Source: Massospora cicadina (Eukaryota > Entomophthoromycota > Entomophthoromycetes > Entomophthorales > Entomophthoraceae). From it: a stretch of 64,000 nucleotides of DNA. The notes beneath the pieces were generated by a model. That model saw only the letters and a list, made by a program, of their open reading frames with translations, did not search any database and was not told the DNA's origin. How positions within the stretch are numbered: position 1 is the stretch's first letter; each line of letters opens with the position of its first letter. Positions 45,743 through 58,144 of the stretch are shown piece by piece. The DNA lies in assembly GCA_022478985.1 (NCBI GenBank), contig JAKSZP010013559.1, positions 1 to 64,000 on the forward strand, in the 5' to 3' direction. Position numbers and translations under genes: made by a program.

Positions 45743-46336
45743 CCTGGTATCAATCCTCTTGCCTTGTCCTTCCCAATGTCAAATATTAGTTTGGCTCATC
45801 CTCAGCCTTTAGTTTCTGGTGAGTCATATATTTATTTAATATAAATTAATATCAAATTGTATTCAACTTAGTAAATGTGAACCTGAAACATCTTTGGCTA
45901 CTTGGTAACTTGGAATAACTCAGCTTCTTGATGGTGAAACTTTTGACTGCCATAGTCTATCATTTGGGGAATCGCCTTTCTCAGGCAATGATCAATTACT
46001 ATATATGAGGCTTTGGAAATATCCTTGGCCAACTCAAACTTGGCATTGTTAGTTTCAGCCGACATCACTTGAATAATATAAAATGGATCTTTCTTGGCTA
46101 CTAGTCGCCAGTAATACATATACCAGATTGGGCCAGTAATTGGCTCCATTCAATCCTAACATCTCAACTTGGTGGAATACGGATTTGGCTCAACCCACAT
46201 TGGGGAGCAATTATTAAGCAATTACCTAAATAACCACAATATCCAATCAATGAGCCATTCTGTGGGATTGTCCATTTCATCCCAAATAATGATAAATCAA
46301 TGGAGGAATCCATCTGGTTAATTTTCTGATACTCTC

Positions 46337-46551
46337 CTTTTATCATTAATTTGGATAGGGCATCAGCACAATCTTGTACTTCAAGAATTGCTGGCAGTTT
46401 GGATAATGCATTAGCATTTTGGTTTTTTATCCTTATCATAATGTTCAATTTTATAATCCTAAGCCTGCAATTTCACGGCCCATTGTGCTAGTCTCCGCTC
46501 AGGTTCTCTTAGGTTATGCAGCCAATAGAGAGATGCATGAGCAGTTACAAC
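46337..46551 (-). pseudogene. Gypsy G RNase H, C-terminal part
   Basis: Reads TAHASLYWLHNLREPERR, then IRIKNQNANALSKLP, the end of a gypsy RNase H. It is cut at 46551 by gypsy C and at 46337 by the family-D LTR. Joined across gypsy C with one ACAAY copy, it continues the frame of 55339-55480. Confidence 0.85.
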
Positions 46552-47250
46552 CGTCAGACAATTGCAAGTTTAATATTGTGAGAAGAGTGTTTTGGACGAG
46601 GTTGATTCTAAAATCGGCCAAAAGACCCTGGCTGATTTGCGATGAAATCCTACAAATTGGGGCAGTAATTCAATAATTATTAGTAAAACTCATCCAAATA
46701 ATTCAAGTTTAGTTAGCTAGAATATTCTGACTTCTCAGCGGAATCAAGGAAGCTCTTCTGAGTCCCTCCCCGACTTACCACTAAGTTTATTCAAGACACA
46801 CCGCAGAGACCAGGCCCTTTTATAGGGTTGAAAAGGGGTCCCATAAAGTGCAGATCTTTTCTTTCATGGTGATTGGATTAAATTCATTAAAACATTACCT
46901 CATCAGCTTGTCCTACCCACTCTCGACCCTTCATTGGCCTTTCTGATAAAGCGAGGTGAGATTTGAGGGCTTCAATAGGTTGAATGACCATATTTACTTA
47001 TTTGGCTCAAACCTAATTATGATTCAATGCATACTCCCTTTGAGCCTGAAGTGAGTTTAATTAATAATCTGTAACATTGTATGAGGGTTCTTTTTTATTA
47101 TCCCATGGCACTTAATAGATGATAGAAACTTACAACTTTTTAGTTTTTAGTTTCTCTTCATTTTTATTAATTTAAGTGATTTTAATCCCCTGTTTGTTAG
47201 AGTTTAGGCTTTAATGCACCAACGAGACTATACCTACCAAAAATCCAACA
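46552..47250 (+). repeat. Gypsy C 5' LTR
   Basis: Starts CGTCAGACAATTGC (the initial T mutated) and ends AAATCCAACA. Matches 54635-55333 with the same length; a family member is also at 17057-17696. Confidence 0.92.
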
Positions 47251-47251
47251 A

Positions 47252-47268
47252 GTGGTGCTCACTACAGG
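47252..47268 (+). other. Gypsy C primer-binding site
   Basis: GTGGTGCTCACTACAGG lies one base beyond the LTR end. Confidence 0.8.
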
Positions 47269-47319
47269 AGATATCCTGTACACCGCAATAAACTTCCAAA
47301 AAATGGAGCTTGGGGGAAC

Positions 47320-48577
47320 TTCCCTTACAACCTCCCCACTTCAGCCGAGTCTAGGAGCACTACTTTAGAACTACATCTAGCTAGTGCCTTGTCTCGACTC
47401 AAAAGCTCAAGCTCCACCCCTATCAAGGCCTTTATGGAGCCGCTCCCACCATCCACAAACCTCTTTTTAGGGATAAGTTTACCCCTAGGTGAGGGAAGTG
47501 TTGCTTTGTTCTTCTTTATGTATGAAGTTGCTATAAAAGGGGCAACGGATCACCTTAAAATTAAGTACCTCCTACCCTGTTTAAATCATGACACTCAAGA
47601 GATAATGGCTTCACACATGGCCACCCTCAGCACCTGGGCGGAGGTGAAGCAAGCACTAACTGAGGAATTTGGCTCCCTACAAAGTTTGAACAGGCAAAAC
47701 AGGCCTTTATGTGCCTTAGTCTGTTACAGGTGAAACAATAACTTCTTTTTCCAAACGCTTCTAAATTAGAGCTCAACTCTTATTACTTGCAAAAATGCTA
47801 CCCCTAGATGATGCTATTGCGGCTATATTGGCTGGTTTGGGTCCCATCCCTCCTTGGCAATGCACCTCTCTTATTTAAAGAGTTCATTTAAAAATGTACT
47901 AGATATCAAGGAAGCTTTATTAGAGGTGGATGATCTTTATGAACTTGACCCTATTCAAAGGTCTCTGATCCAAGCAGCTACGCCAACTATTTTAGTTTCT
48001 ACTACAGCTTCTTCCCTATGGAAACCTGCACCTATGGAGTTGCCATCACACACTGCTTCTTCTTCCCATAATGATAATCAAATGTTAAATGCTGGGATGG
48101 GGCAATGCTCCCCTTCATCTTCTGCTCCAAAAACTCAGTTGGTGAAAGCAGTCTTTCCTTTGCCTTGCCCATCTTTTTCTCCAGAGCAGCCTTCTCAAAA
48201 GGTTCAAAAGCTTGCTCCTAAGTCTAAACCCCTTTCTTGGATGCCAATCGCCCCCACTAACAATGGTTTAAATGACCAGGGCACAAACGCTAAATTGCCT
48301 GATTTCACAGAAACACATAGCCACTGAACGACCTAAAGCTGGTATAGAAGAAGCATTCCCTTTCAAAACTCTATCTTCCTCAACCTCTCAGCCAGCTAAC
48401 TCTAGTGGGAAACCTGTCTCTATGAGGCAGCAAAAACCCCCTACTTTAAAGGTCAAAAATCGAGCTGTGAAAATTTCAACGCCTCCCCCAAAAGCTAATA
48501 AGGTAGAGGAGCCACCCCAGGACCCATCATGCCCAAAGGTAAACCCTGAACCTATCTCACCTCTGTGGCCTGCCTAA
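47320..48577 (+). pseudogene. Gypsy C gag
   Basis: The segment 47389-47733 holds the gag core (FMYEVAIKGATDHLKIKYLL, then WAEVKQALTEEFGSL). The frame shifts near 47740 and continues at 47854-48327 with a Pro/Ser-rich end, then 48272-48577, basic and Pro-rich. No zinc knuckle was seen. Confidence 0.75.
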
Positions 48578-48949
48578 CCTGCTTTGATAATCCTTCTTAT
48601 GACGAATCTAAAGGGGGTGTCGAAGATAGAGATAACTGTGTCTTAGGAGCCCCATATGAAGTGGAGATACCCGACAGGTTGAATCCTGATAGAGTGGATT
48701 GGGCTAGAATCCCCATCCAAACTTACCTCCGCCAAGTGTTGAAGGGTTCTGAGGTCATTGACACTGCCAGTGACGCTGACCAGTTTATTGTCACATTGAT
48801 CCGTCCAAACCAGTGTGTTCCTACCCTGCGGTCTATCCATGAGTAATATCCTGAGACATCCAAACAACTTTCCTCTACTCTCCAACTAAAGGAGGTTCTC
48901 ACTCTTTCCCACAACTTGGGTGGAACTTTAACTAAGGTGAAAGTTGTAG

Positions 48950-49040
48950 TCAATGGATGCGGGTTAAAGCTATTCTCAACACTGGGTCCCCAGTAAACGT
49001 TGTGTCATCAAAAGACATTAAAAAGATTAAATGACCCCCA
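48950..49040 (+). pseudogene. Gypsy C protease
   Basis: Reads RVKAILNTGSPVNVVSS: the aspartic protease motif with Asn in place of the catalytic Asp. It ends in a stop at about 49034. Confidence 0.7.
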
Positions 49041-49375
49041 ATCTGAACTATATTCAAGAATTTGGGACTGCAGGTCCCAACAATACCTGCGCCATTGGGG
49101 CGTACTCTTCTCTGCCCATCCTTTTTCAGGAAGCTCATCTTGTCATCTACCATGGTGGCCCTGACTAACAATCCTATGATCTACTCATTGGTACCCAGTT
49201 CATTCTTGATTATGAAGGGATTAATAACTTGAAGCAGGATTATCTCTCCTGCTTAACTATAAGGTTCCTCTGATTTTAAAAAGATGAGTCTAATAAAAAG
49301 GACTATGTCTGCACAGTTAATTATCCATCTTCCGCTTTATCCCTAAATTATACCACAGCAGGACGACATACCAAA

Positions 49376-52310
49376 TTGTTGCCTCAATCAGTGGACGCCC
49401 TCGAAGGTATCCCTTTCTATGCTTCTGAAGAAGTGACTATCAAGGCTGGTGAACAAAGGGTTTTTGACACTAAAATTACCGTGCAAATCCCACAAAACTG
49501 CCTACTACACCTAATTAGCATTGGTGGAGTTAGTCCTTTGGAGCCAAGGGTTTTGCCATGCGTGCTAGACCCTGCTTATCAACAACCCATCAACCTTCTG
49601 TTAGGGAATCTCACCAAGAAGAATATGGTTGTAAAAAAGCATCAGGAGATAGGAAGGGGCATGCTGATTCCCCTTGAGGAAATAAAGAAAGTTTATAGTA
49701 TTGGATCTATGGCGGATATGGGTTTACCCGCTAACAAGTCTTTATGTACCTTACCTTCTGTTCTATCTTCGATGAACTCACTCCAGCTAAGCTGAGAAGG
49801 TCCACACCCTGCAAAAGGCCTACAGTAACATTTTCTCTAAATCCGACATGGAATTTGGGCACATGAAGGGTTGGACTCATACCATTGATGTTGGTGATGC
49901 TCATCCTATCCGCTCAAAACCCTACCACAAATCAAAAGTTTAGTAGCAACAGGTTCGGAAGGAGCTCAAACAGCTGCTGGAGGCTGGATGTTGGTGCCAT
50001 CCCAAAGACCTTGGTCATCCCCACTCCTATTGATAAAAAAGAAAATGGAGGTCATCAGGTAGTTATGGACTACCATAAGCTGAACAATCTCACCAAGAAG
50101 GACAGCTACCCTATCCCCCGCATTGATGATGCTCTGGCCCAACTCTCTGGGTCTAAATTATTCTCTGCCATGGACTTGTCTAGTGGGTATTGGCAGATGA
50201 ACCTTTCTCCATAGGATTAGGAGAAGTGCGCCCTTATCTGCAGCGAGGGTTTGTTTCAACCCACTCAGCTACCTCAAGGGCTGTGTAATGCGCCTGCTAC
50301 TTTTCAGCGGGCTATGGATCACATTCTCCAGAACCTTAAGCTGAGCTGTGTGATTGTCTACCTCTATGACATCACAGTCTTTTTAAAAATGTTTAACGAG
50401 CATATCACGCACCTAAAGGAAGTGTTTTAGCGTTTGCAGGCACCAAACATCAAACTAAAGCCCTCAAACTTTTTTTTTGTACTTTCTTCCAGAAGAAGGT
50501 GGACTTTCTCAGGCACGGCATCTCCCAAGATGGGATACAACCACTACAGGATAAGGTTGAAGAAATATTTAAGATGCCCATGCCTAAAACTCTCTGTGAC
50601 ATACAAGTCTTCTTGGGCATGATAGGGTACTACCATCAATTTATCCCAAAATTCACCCAACTCAGCGAGCCCCTTGTCCGCCTCCTGGCTAAGAACACCC
50701 CTTTCTATTAAGGTTCTGAACAAAAGGCCGCGTTTGAGACCTTGAAGGAGCTATTGCAAAAATGCCAATACTCCGCCACCCTGACTATGGCAAGCCCTTC
50801 AGGTTATTCACGGATGCCTCTGATTACGCCATTGAAGCTACCTTATCTCAATTGGATGAAAATGGGGTTGATAATCCCATATCTTATTTTAGTAAAATGC
50901 TTTCAAAGGCTGAGCGCAATTACAGCGTCACTGAGAAGGAGTGCTTGGCTGTCCTGCTCGCTGTTAAATACTACCGCCCTTTCCTATATGGGACATCATT
51001 TAAAGTGATTGCTGACCATGCTTCGTTAAAGTGATTACAAAATATGAAAGATCCTCCTGGGCGGGTATCTTTTTGGGCTCTTAAGCTCCAGAATTATGGT
51101 ATGACCATTGAGAATGGAGCAGAGACATGACATATGAATGTTGATGGGTTAACGCGGCTGCCTGTCCTCCACCTTGAAAATAGTGAAGCTGAGAGGTTGC
51201 ATGACCTCTTAATGACTCCTGACGCGTGGGCTGATGAAGATGAACCAGTACAGAAGATGCTAGCATGACATTCCCACAACACAAAAGTGGAGAATGGGAA
51301 GATATATAAGAAAATAGGGTGAATTGGTTGCCCTATCTCAGACCATCAGAGCGAGTACCCGTGATTTTGGAGTCTCATACCCTTCTAGAGAATAGCGTAG
51401 TATGAAAAACCTATGAGTGAGTTAAAGAGCTATATTACTGGTAGGGCATCATGGAGACAATAACTGAAGTCCTGGATAAATGTCTGACCTGCAAGAAGCA
51501 ATCCAGCTATAAGACTAGATATCAGTATCAACCCACTACGCCTCAACAACCCTTTCACAGCATAAGTCTAGATGTGGTAGGCCCTCTACCTCATACCAAT
51601 GGTGGAAATCATTATATCTTAGTTGGTATTGATCATTTTATTAAATGGGTTGATGCTGTGGCTCTTCCTGATCATACTGCCAAAGCCACGTCCACGTTCA
51701 TTCATCAATATATATTTTCTCGCCATAGTTGTCCCCAGGTTCTGCTCTGTGATAATGAAAAACTATAACTCCCAAGTGGTGAAGATCCTTGCTACCTCCA
51801 TGGCATGCAACAACTTTTTTCTTCCCCTTACAACCCCTCAACCAATGGTACTGTGGAAAGAGAAATAAGACACTGGTCTCTTTTTTATACAAAATGCCAC
51901 TTCCAATCCTCTTCACTGGGATCTTTACCTATCAAGTGCTCTCATAGCTTACCATATCAGCTATCACCAAATCCTTAAATTGTCATCATTATGAGTATTG
52001 TATGGGTAAGAACCTGGGGTTCCAGATTTACTAGCAAAAGCTATCTTCACTGATAAGACTGTTCCTGAGCAAGCTATGAAGAAGTTAGCCCAGCACATCA
52101 TCCAGTTGCAACTAGAAGCGATGACCAACTTGGCAAAGATGGTCACCAAAGAGGGTCAAGAAGCTAACAAGCTCCAGTCTCCTCTACCTACCTTCCAAGT
52201 GTCAAACTTGGTATACTACCATAATCATATCACTCCCATAAGTGAGAAGCTTGGGTCTATCTTTAAAGGCCCTTTTGTCATTACCTATAAGCAAGGGGAT
52301 GAGTAATCTA
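49376..52310 (+). pseudogene. Gypsy C RT, RNase H and integrase
   Basis: The pre-RT part is at 49376-49795. RT (49885-50500) has VMDYHKLNNLTKKDSYPIPR, FSAMDLSSGYWQMNLSP and the catalytic box as YLYDI, with Tyr for the first paired Asp. RNase H (50762-51034) has FTDASDYAIEATLSQ and the segment KVIADHASLK. The integrase zinc region CLTCKKQ is near 51484, and the core (51530-51770) has SLDVVGPLPH and LLCDNEKL. The C-terminal part runs to about 52310. There are several shifts. Confidence 0.87.
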
Positions 52311-52405
52311 TAAAATGCCTAGCTACTGGAGTTACCATTAACTGTGTCCATGGCCAATTCTTGCAGCCTAACTCTTCCACTAACACTCTTGAATGGGGTA
52401 ATGTT

Positions 52406-54622
52406 GAATTTATTGAATTTATTGCGGGGAAGGCCGACCATGGGACGGACACTTCCGAATATGACTCAGATAAGACAAAACTTAGTACAAGGGGAGGCAC
52501 CCCAGAGAAGCGATGCTATCTCTTGTTGCCAGCGGGAACGCCACTTATGGGAAGGGGAGGGAACGTGTGTAGGGGACGTAGCCACTATTGAGAACGTGTG
52601 GAGGAAGGGGTCTGATTTGATGAACCAGACTGGGAACCAGGAGGAGACCAGCTGTCAGCGACGCGGTGGGAGATATCCAAACATCCACGCTTAAAAGTGA
52701 TCAACCAAATGAGACCGGAATCTGTGGACAGCTTCAGGGAGGGTGGGGATGGATCCAGCGATGGCATCCAAGACTATCGTGTGGATAGTCCACATGGCGA
52801 TTGCAACCACCAGAGCACGGAGGGAGGGTGGGAGGGGGAGGCCATTGATGAAGCAAACATATCTCTTGACAGACTGAAGGGATGTGTTTGATCCTGGCCT
52901 AGCAGACGTTGGACTTCGCGCCATATTACTTTAGAGGTGGGGCACTTCTCCAGGCGGTGGAACAGCGTTCCATACTGGCCACACACGACACAGGATGAGT
53001 GTAAAGCATTAGAGCGCTCATCTGTACGATACACCTGCCTCAGGCAGCGCCACGCATGGGAGCGGACTTGAGGCTGCAACAGAGGATGGTGTGCGTATTT
53101 CCAGATAGTCTTTTGGGTCTCAGTGGAATAAGGGATGTCCATCATGTCCAGGTAGTCCACCCTGGATAGGACTTGAGGTCGAATGGGATCACGCCATCAT
53201 GGATGGGTAGCCCCTGTACCTCTTGTGTGAACTGAGGAGAGGGCGGCCTCTTCGGGTTGTATGTCCACTAATACAAATTCTCCACTCTGCGCTTCGCATG
53301 GAGAGTAGGATTCGTTTGTAGTGGGTTTTGGTCCCGTGAGGACCTGTGGCTGATGTGTGTGATGCGAGGTATTTCATCAGGGAGTGGGGGTTTGATGGAT
53401 TGTTGAGGCCCAAGGCTCGGGAGAAGTTGGAGCGGGCTGCGCGGGACCACTGTTGGGATGGGAGTGTAGGAGCAGTGACGGCCGCAATCCAGGTGCCTAG
53501 GATCTTGGCGGCATGGGCTTTGAAGTCAAGTAGGAACATGCCACCATGATGATGAGGGCCAAACATGACCTCTAGCCGTACTGGTGGAGGGCGGCCTGAC
53601 CAAAGCCAACCTTGTAGCAAAGCATACAGGGATTTGAAGAAGCTTGGGGAGAAGGGGATGGCGTGGGCTCCAAACCAGACTTTGGATAGGAGCATAGAGT
53701 TGGCAAGAACAACCCTGCCAGTGAGGGTAGTAGGGTGGGCTCTGAGAGAGGCGATTCGCTTCGTCACGTTGTCCAGTATATGGCCCTCCATTACTGCTGA
53801 CGCGTATCCTCCTGCCTCCAACCACACGCCCAGATGACGTACCGGTCCTATGGTAGGTCGCGGCACAAGGGGAGCACCAGTGGAGTGGTGTGTTTTGAGT
53901 TAGTAAGGCGTGGACTTGGGCGAGCAGCTGGGCTGGGTTGGGAACTACTTTCTGGGGCCCAGCAGTTCTGAAACTGACCAAGGAGGATGATTTCGGTTTT
54001 GGAGGCGTTCAGTGCCGCGTTGCTTACCCGGGAATATTCCTGGATGAGGGCTTCAAGCGCGCGTGCATCTTTATTATTAGACACCCCCACCACGCAATCA
54101 TCTGCAAATGCCATCATCTTGACTGGGGTTTGGCCTGGCACATGGACCCCAGTGAGTTGGGCATTCACATTTCGCAGTAGTGGGTCAAGGCTGAAGTTGT
54201 ATAAGAGTGGGCTCAGGGGGTCCCCTTGTCGCAGGCCCCTTTGAGGACGGACTACTTCCGTTAGGAAACCTGGGCCGCGCACTGCCATTGTTGCAGATTC
54301 CGTGAGCAGCATCACCCAGTTATTGAAGCGGGGAGGTAGGCGGAATTGTTGGAGGCAGGCCCTAAGGTATTCCCAGTTTACTCTATCATAGGCCTTTTGT
54401 TGGTCCAAGAATACAAATGCCCCAGAGGCTGTGGACTGACACACATTAGCCACAGAGTGCACGTTATCCCAAATCGACCTTCTGGGGATGAAACCAAATT
54501 GTTCTGGGGAGATGGTGGAAGATGCTACAGTCCCTAAACGGTTAGCCATGATTTTGGTTAAAATTTTGGTGTCTGTGTTTGTTAGAGAAATGGGGCGCCA
54601 GTTGGCTAAGTCTAGCCTATCC
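52406..54622 (-). mobile_element. LINE copy 2, 5'-truncated (2,217 bp)
   Basis: It is a near copy of 29287-31500 of LINE copy 1 and breaks off inside ORF2, a typical 5' truncation. Its 3' tail is AATAAATTC twice, not poly(A). It is flanked by the 16-bp duplication listed separately. It is the innermost insertion, in gypsy C inside gypsy G. Confidence 0.94.
52585..54622 (-). pseudogene. LINE copy 2 ORF2 fragment (RT and C-terminus)
   Basis: RT motifs EQFGFIPRRS, LDQQKAYDRVNWEYL, LRQGDPLSPLLYN and the FADD box are at 54549-53848. The downstream part is at 53866-53189, and the C-terminal CCHC (CVVCGQYGTLFHRLEKC) at about 52920-53010. The endonuclease is absent through truncation. There are a few frameshifts, some at places different from those in copy 1. 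Confidence 0.9.
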
Positions 54623-54634
54623 TGAATGGGGTAA

Positions 54635-55333
54635 TGTTAGACAATTGCAAGTTCAATATCATGAGAAGAGTGTTTTGGATTAGTATAATTGTAAAATAGG
54701 CCAAAAAACCCTGGCTGATTTTCAGTGGAATCCTTCAAATTGGGGCAATAGATCAATAAATATTAGTAAAACTTAGCCAAATGATTCAAATTTAGTTAGC
54801 TGGAATATCCCAAGTCCTTAGCATAATCAAGGGAGCTCTTCCGAGGTCCCTCCCCGCCTTACCACTAATCTCATTCAAGCTACACCGCAGAGACCAGGCT
54901 CTTTTATAGGGTTGGAAGGGGTCCCATAAAATGCAGATATTTTCTTACATGGTGATTGGCTCAAATTCATTTAACATTACTTCATGGGCTTGTGCTACTT
55001 ACTCTTAACCCTCCATCAGCCTTTCTGATAAAGCAAGGTGAGATTCGAGGGCTTCAATAGGTTAATTGACCATATTTCCTTATTTGTCTCAATCCTTGTA
55101 ATGATTTATTGCGTATGGCCTTTGAGCTCAAAGTAAGTTTAATTACTAAGCGTAACATTGTAAGAGGGTCCATTTTTTCTTATCCACGCAGCACTTAATA
55201 AATGATAATAACTTACAACTTTTTAGTATTTAGTTTCCTTTAATTTTTACTAATTTAAGTGGTTTTAATCCCCTGTATGTTGGAGTTTAGGCTTTAACGC
55301 ACCAGCGAACCTATACCTACCTAAAATACAACA
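54635..55333 (+). repeat. Gypsy C 3' LTR
   Basis: Starts TGTTAGACAATTGC, ends AATACAACA. It is now separated from its internal region by LINE copy 2. Confidence 0.92.
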
Positions 55334-55338
55334 ACAAT

Positions 55339-56290
55339 CTTGAATTGCATCCTATGAATATAAACACAAAACTTCTTGCAAGCGTAGATAACTGCAAGAC
55401 ATTCATGCTCTGTGACTGTATAATTCCTTTTGTCATTGGTTATGGTATAACTGACATAGGCCATGGGGTGTATTCACCTTGTTCGTCCACTTGACTAAGT
55501 ATAGCACCTATCGCCATGAGCAATGCATCTGATTGTATAATATACGGTCAGTCAAAATTTGGGTATCTGGGTATTGGGCTTATCAACAAGTATCAAAATA
55601 ATTTTTCAGATGCTCCTTGGGCCATATTACTCCATTTAAACCCTTTTTTCAGATATTTAAGCAGATGGAATAATGGTTCTGCTATATTTTCAGATTCCTT
55701 AATAAAACAGCAATGATTACTGTGTATTCCCAAAAAGACTTGGATATCACAAAAAATAATAGTGACGACATCCACTTAATAGCATCAAGCTTTTGTTTTT
55801 AAGATTTGTAATCCATTCGCATTTATAAAAAAGCACAAATTCTAACTGTGCTTTTAAAGAAGTGACACTTTTGGGGCATGATTTTAAGGTTGGCGGCGGC
55901 TAGTTTCTTTAATACTTCATCTAAATGTTTCAAGTGTTCTGTGAATGTTCAGCAAATAACATTGATATCATCTAGATAGACTAGACCACAGAACAATTTG
56001 AGGTCGCATAAAATGGTATCTATAGTCCATTGAAAAGTTTCAGGGGAGTTACACAAGCCTTGAGGCCTCCACATAGGTTGGTTAAGCCCTAGTGCTGTTT
56101 TTATGGCACACTTCTCCTGGGCCTCAGGCAACATATCGATCTGCTAATACCCTAAGATGAGGTCCATTGCTGAAAAGAATTTATTCCCGCCTAACTGATT
56201 CAATGCATCATTGATTCATGGTAAGGGATAAGAATCCTTTTTTGTAATTTATTAAGATGGCAATAGTCAATCACAACCCTGTTCTACCCA
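55339..56290 (-). pseudogene. Gypsy G RT and RNase H, N-terminal part
   Basis: RT at 56134-55949 reads RPQGLCNSPETFQWTIDTIL and keeps the catalytic box YLDDI. The downstream connection is at 55880-55590 (IIFCDIQVFLGIHSN). RNase H begins near 55500 and is cut by gypsy C at 55338. There are many stops. Confidence 0.78.
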
Positions 56291-57319
56291 TCCTTTTTTG
56301 ACAATTGATATTGGGCTAGCCCATGGGCTGGATAAAGGCACAAGCAATCTGTGCTCAACAACTTTTCTATTTCTTCTGCAACTACTGCCTCAACTGCTTG
56401 GAATCTTCAAATTAGTCTCATTATAATTGGGGAAGCTTCTCCAGTGTTAATTTGATGGAGTACGTTTTCTGCGCACCCTAGATCATGGTCATCTTGTGTG
56501 AAAATATTCTGGTATCATTTGAATAAAACCAATGCTTCATTTTGCCGATTTCTGGTTAATCCTGTTAATTTTCCTAAGCAATTAATGTATGAATGCTTCC
56601 AGATGAATCCAGTAATCCCATTTCATTTTAAACACACAAATTCATGGAAAAAACGGAGCTCTGTTATAGGGATTAACTGGGCAAGCTTATATACTTAATT
56701 TTTCTTGAATTTAATTGGAGTTTTTCCCAATTGACTAATAGGATACAATTTCCCCATGACCAGAATTTAGTTTTTTTAGAGCTAACCATGGTTCAATTAT
56801 TGATTTTTGTCAGAGAGCCTCAATTTCAACATATAATTGCTCAGGAATTTTCAGCGTCAGTCTAGTATTGACCACTGTTTGCATCCCAGGCAGTATGGTC
56901 AACTCCTTTTTTACTTGAATTGGAATTCCTCAGTCCTTGTTCACACATTTTGATAATGGCTGGATCTTTTTCTCAACAAGTTTATAACCAACGGTAAGGA
57001 TTCCATCCTTATATATCACGTTTATAAAGTTATTTTTCCTGTTAAAGGGGGAACCTCCTTTCAATGATAGATCAATGGTAGCGTCTGTCTCAAGATTTTA
57101 AGAGTATTTTCCTCAGAGTCACACTTTACTCCATACTTCCGCATGAATTAAGTGCTAACGAGAATGTCATGATTTTGATTGGGTAGAACAAATGCTGGCT
57201 TAGACAAGACTAGAATTCAAAACAATGGGGTTAAGGCACTACAAGCCTCACAGGAAGTAGTAGGGTTGGGCCCAGCTGTACCATACTGCTTCTGATGTGC
57301 TATATATGGTGAAAAGTTT

Positions 57320-57544
57320 TTAGACGTTATACCAATTTGTAGACACAATATTGATTGGTGCACCACTATTGATAATAGCCCTTACTTCTACTTGGTTAAC
57401 CAAAATTTCGTCATAAGTACACTCAGAGTATTGGGATATAATGTTTACTGAATGTATAGTGGCAATGGTTGCTAAATACAGAGTGTGAATGATTTGGGCT
57501 GATATATCAGAAAATGAATCATTGGTGGTAGCAATAGGAGTCAA
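57320..57544 (-). pseudogene. Gypsy G protease
   Basis: Reads VRAIINSGAPINIVST: the aspartic protease motif with Asn for the catalytic Asp. The stretch upstream (YSECTYDEILVNQVE) is like that in gypsy A and B. Confidence 0.75.
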
Positions 57545-57899
57545 AAAAGGTTAACGTATTCCAACTTCGTCTTTAAGAATTTATCCTGATCATCAGCATT
57601 TCAGGCCTTTTCCAACAGCTGATGAGCGTAGGGTCGAGCAACTTCTGATATAATTCTGGGAGCAATTAACTTCACTTTAAATTAATTATCACATGATATT
57701 TGGACCTGTGCTCTGATGAAGAGAATTTTAAACAGGTGTATCTATGAACAGGTCAGAGATATTGATATTGTCAAGCTTGTCTTGGGGAACTGGGCAATCT
57801 GCGGATCTATATTGGTCCTCATCTAGACTGCAGGGCCTTTTCCTGACTCCTCATAGGTATTGTTTTCCTGGACAAAGTTAATCTGATCCTTTATTTTCT

Positions 57900-58139
57900 T
57901 ACTCCAGCACTGGGCAGCATAACGTATAATATTTTCATATCTTTTACAAGTTAATTGTGGTGCATTACTAGGCTGTTTTGGATCATCAGGGTTTTCCCCA
58001 AAGATTGGGGAAATCCTTTTTAGGCTCAGAATTTTATGCCAAATTTGAGTTGAAAGACTGTTGCTGTTTTACACTTTGATTTAATGCATCAAAAGTGGAG
58101 GCCAATTCTTTCAGATGCTCCACCATTTGAGAAGTAGTA
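57900..58139 (-). pseudogene. Gypsy G gag, C-terminal part
   Basis: Reads VEHLKELASTFDALNQS, then a Gln-rich stretch. A very degenerate zinc knuckle (C..14 residues..C, with RYAAQC) is near 57910-57950. It is cut at 58139 by the D-mini element; the frame continues at 60385 after removal. Confidence 0.7.
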
Positions 58140-58144
58140 TTATT

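Larger units (their letters stand above)
35824..46331 (-). repeat. Family D LTR in gypsy G, itself interrupted by gypsy E
   Basis: The LTR is made of 46331-45743 and 36177-35824, about 943 bp without gypsy E, the same size as the D-mini 3' LTR (58145-59086). It starts TATCAGAAAATTAACC and ends AAGCGATATCTGACT on the minus strand. The duplication CTCTC is at 35819-35823 and 46332-46336. No internal D sequence is present, so it is a solo LTR. Removing it with one CTCTC re-joins the G reading frame from RNase H into the integrase region. Confidence 0.85.
52390..54638. repeat. 16-bp target-site duplication around LINE copy 2
   Basis: TGAATGGGGTAATGTT at 52390-52405 and 54623-54638. It consists of the gypsy C polypurine tract plus the first four bases of the 3' LTR. 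Confidence 0.93.
46552..55333 (+). mobile_element. Gypsy C: complete Ty3/gypsy element with a LINE in its 3' end
   Basis: LTRs of 699 bp each (46552-47250 and 54635-55333), primer-binding site at 47252, gag, protease, RT, RNase H, integrase and polypurine tract, all on the plus strand. The flanks ACAAC (46547-46551) and ACAAT (55334-55338) are a five-base target-site duplication with one change. It interrupts the gypsy G RNase H. LINE copy 2 (52406-54622) lies between its internal region and 3' LTR. Confidence 0.93.
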
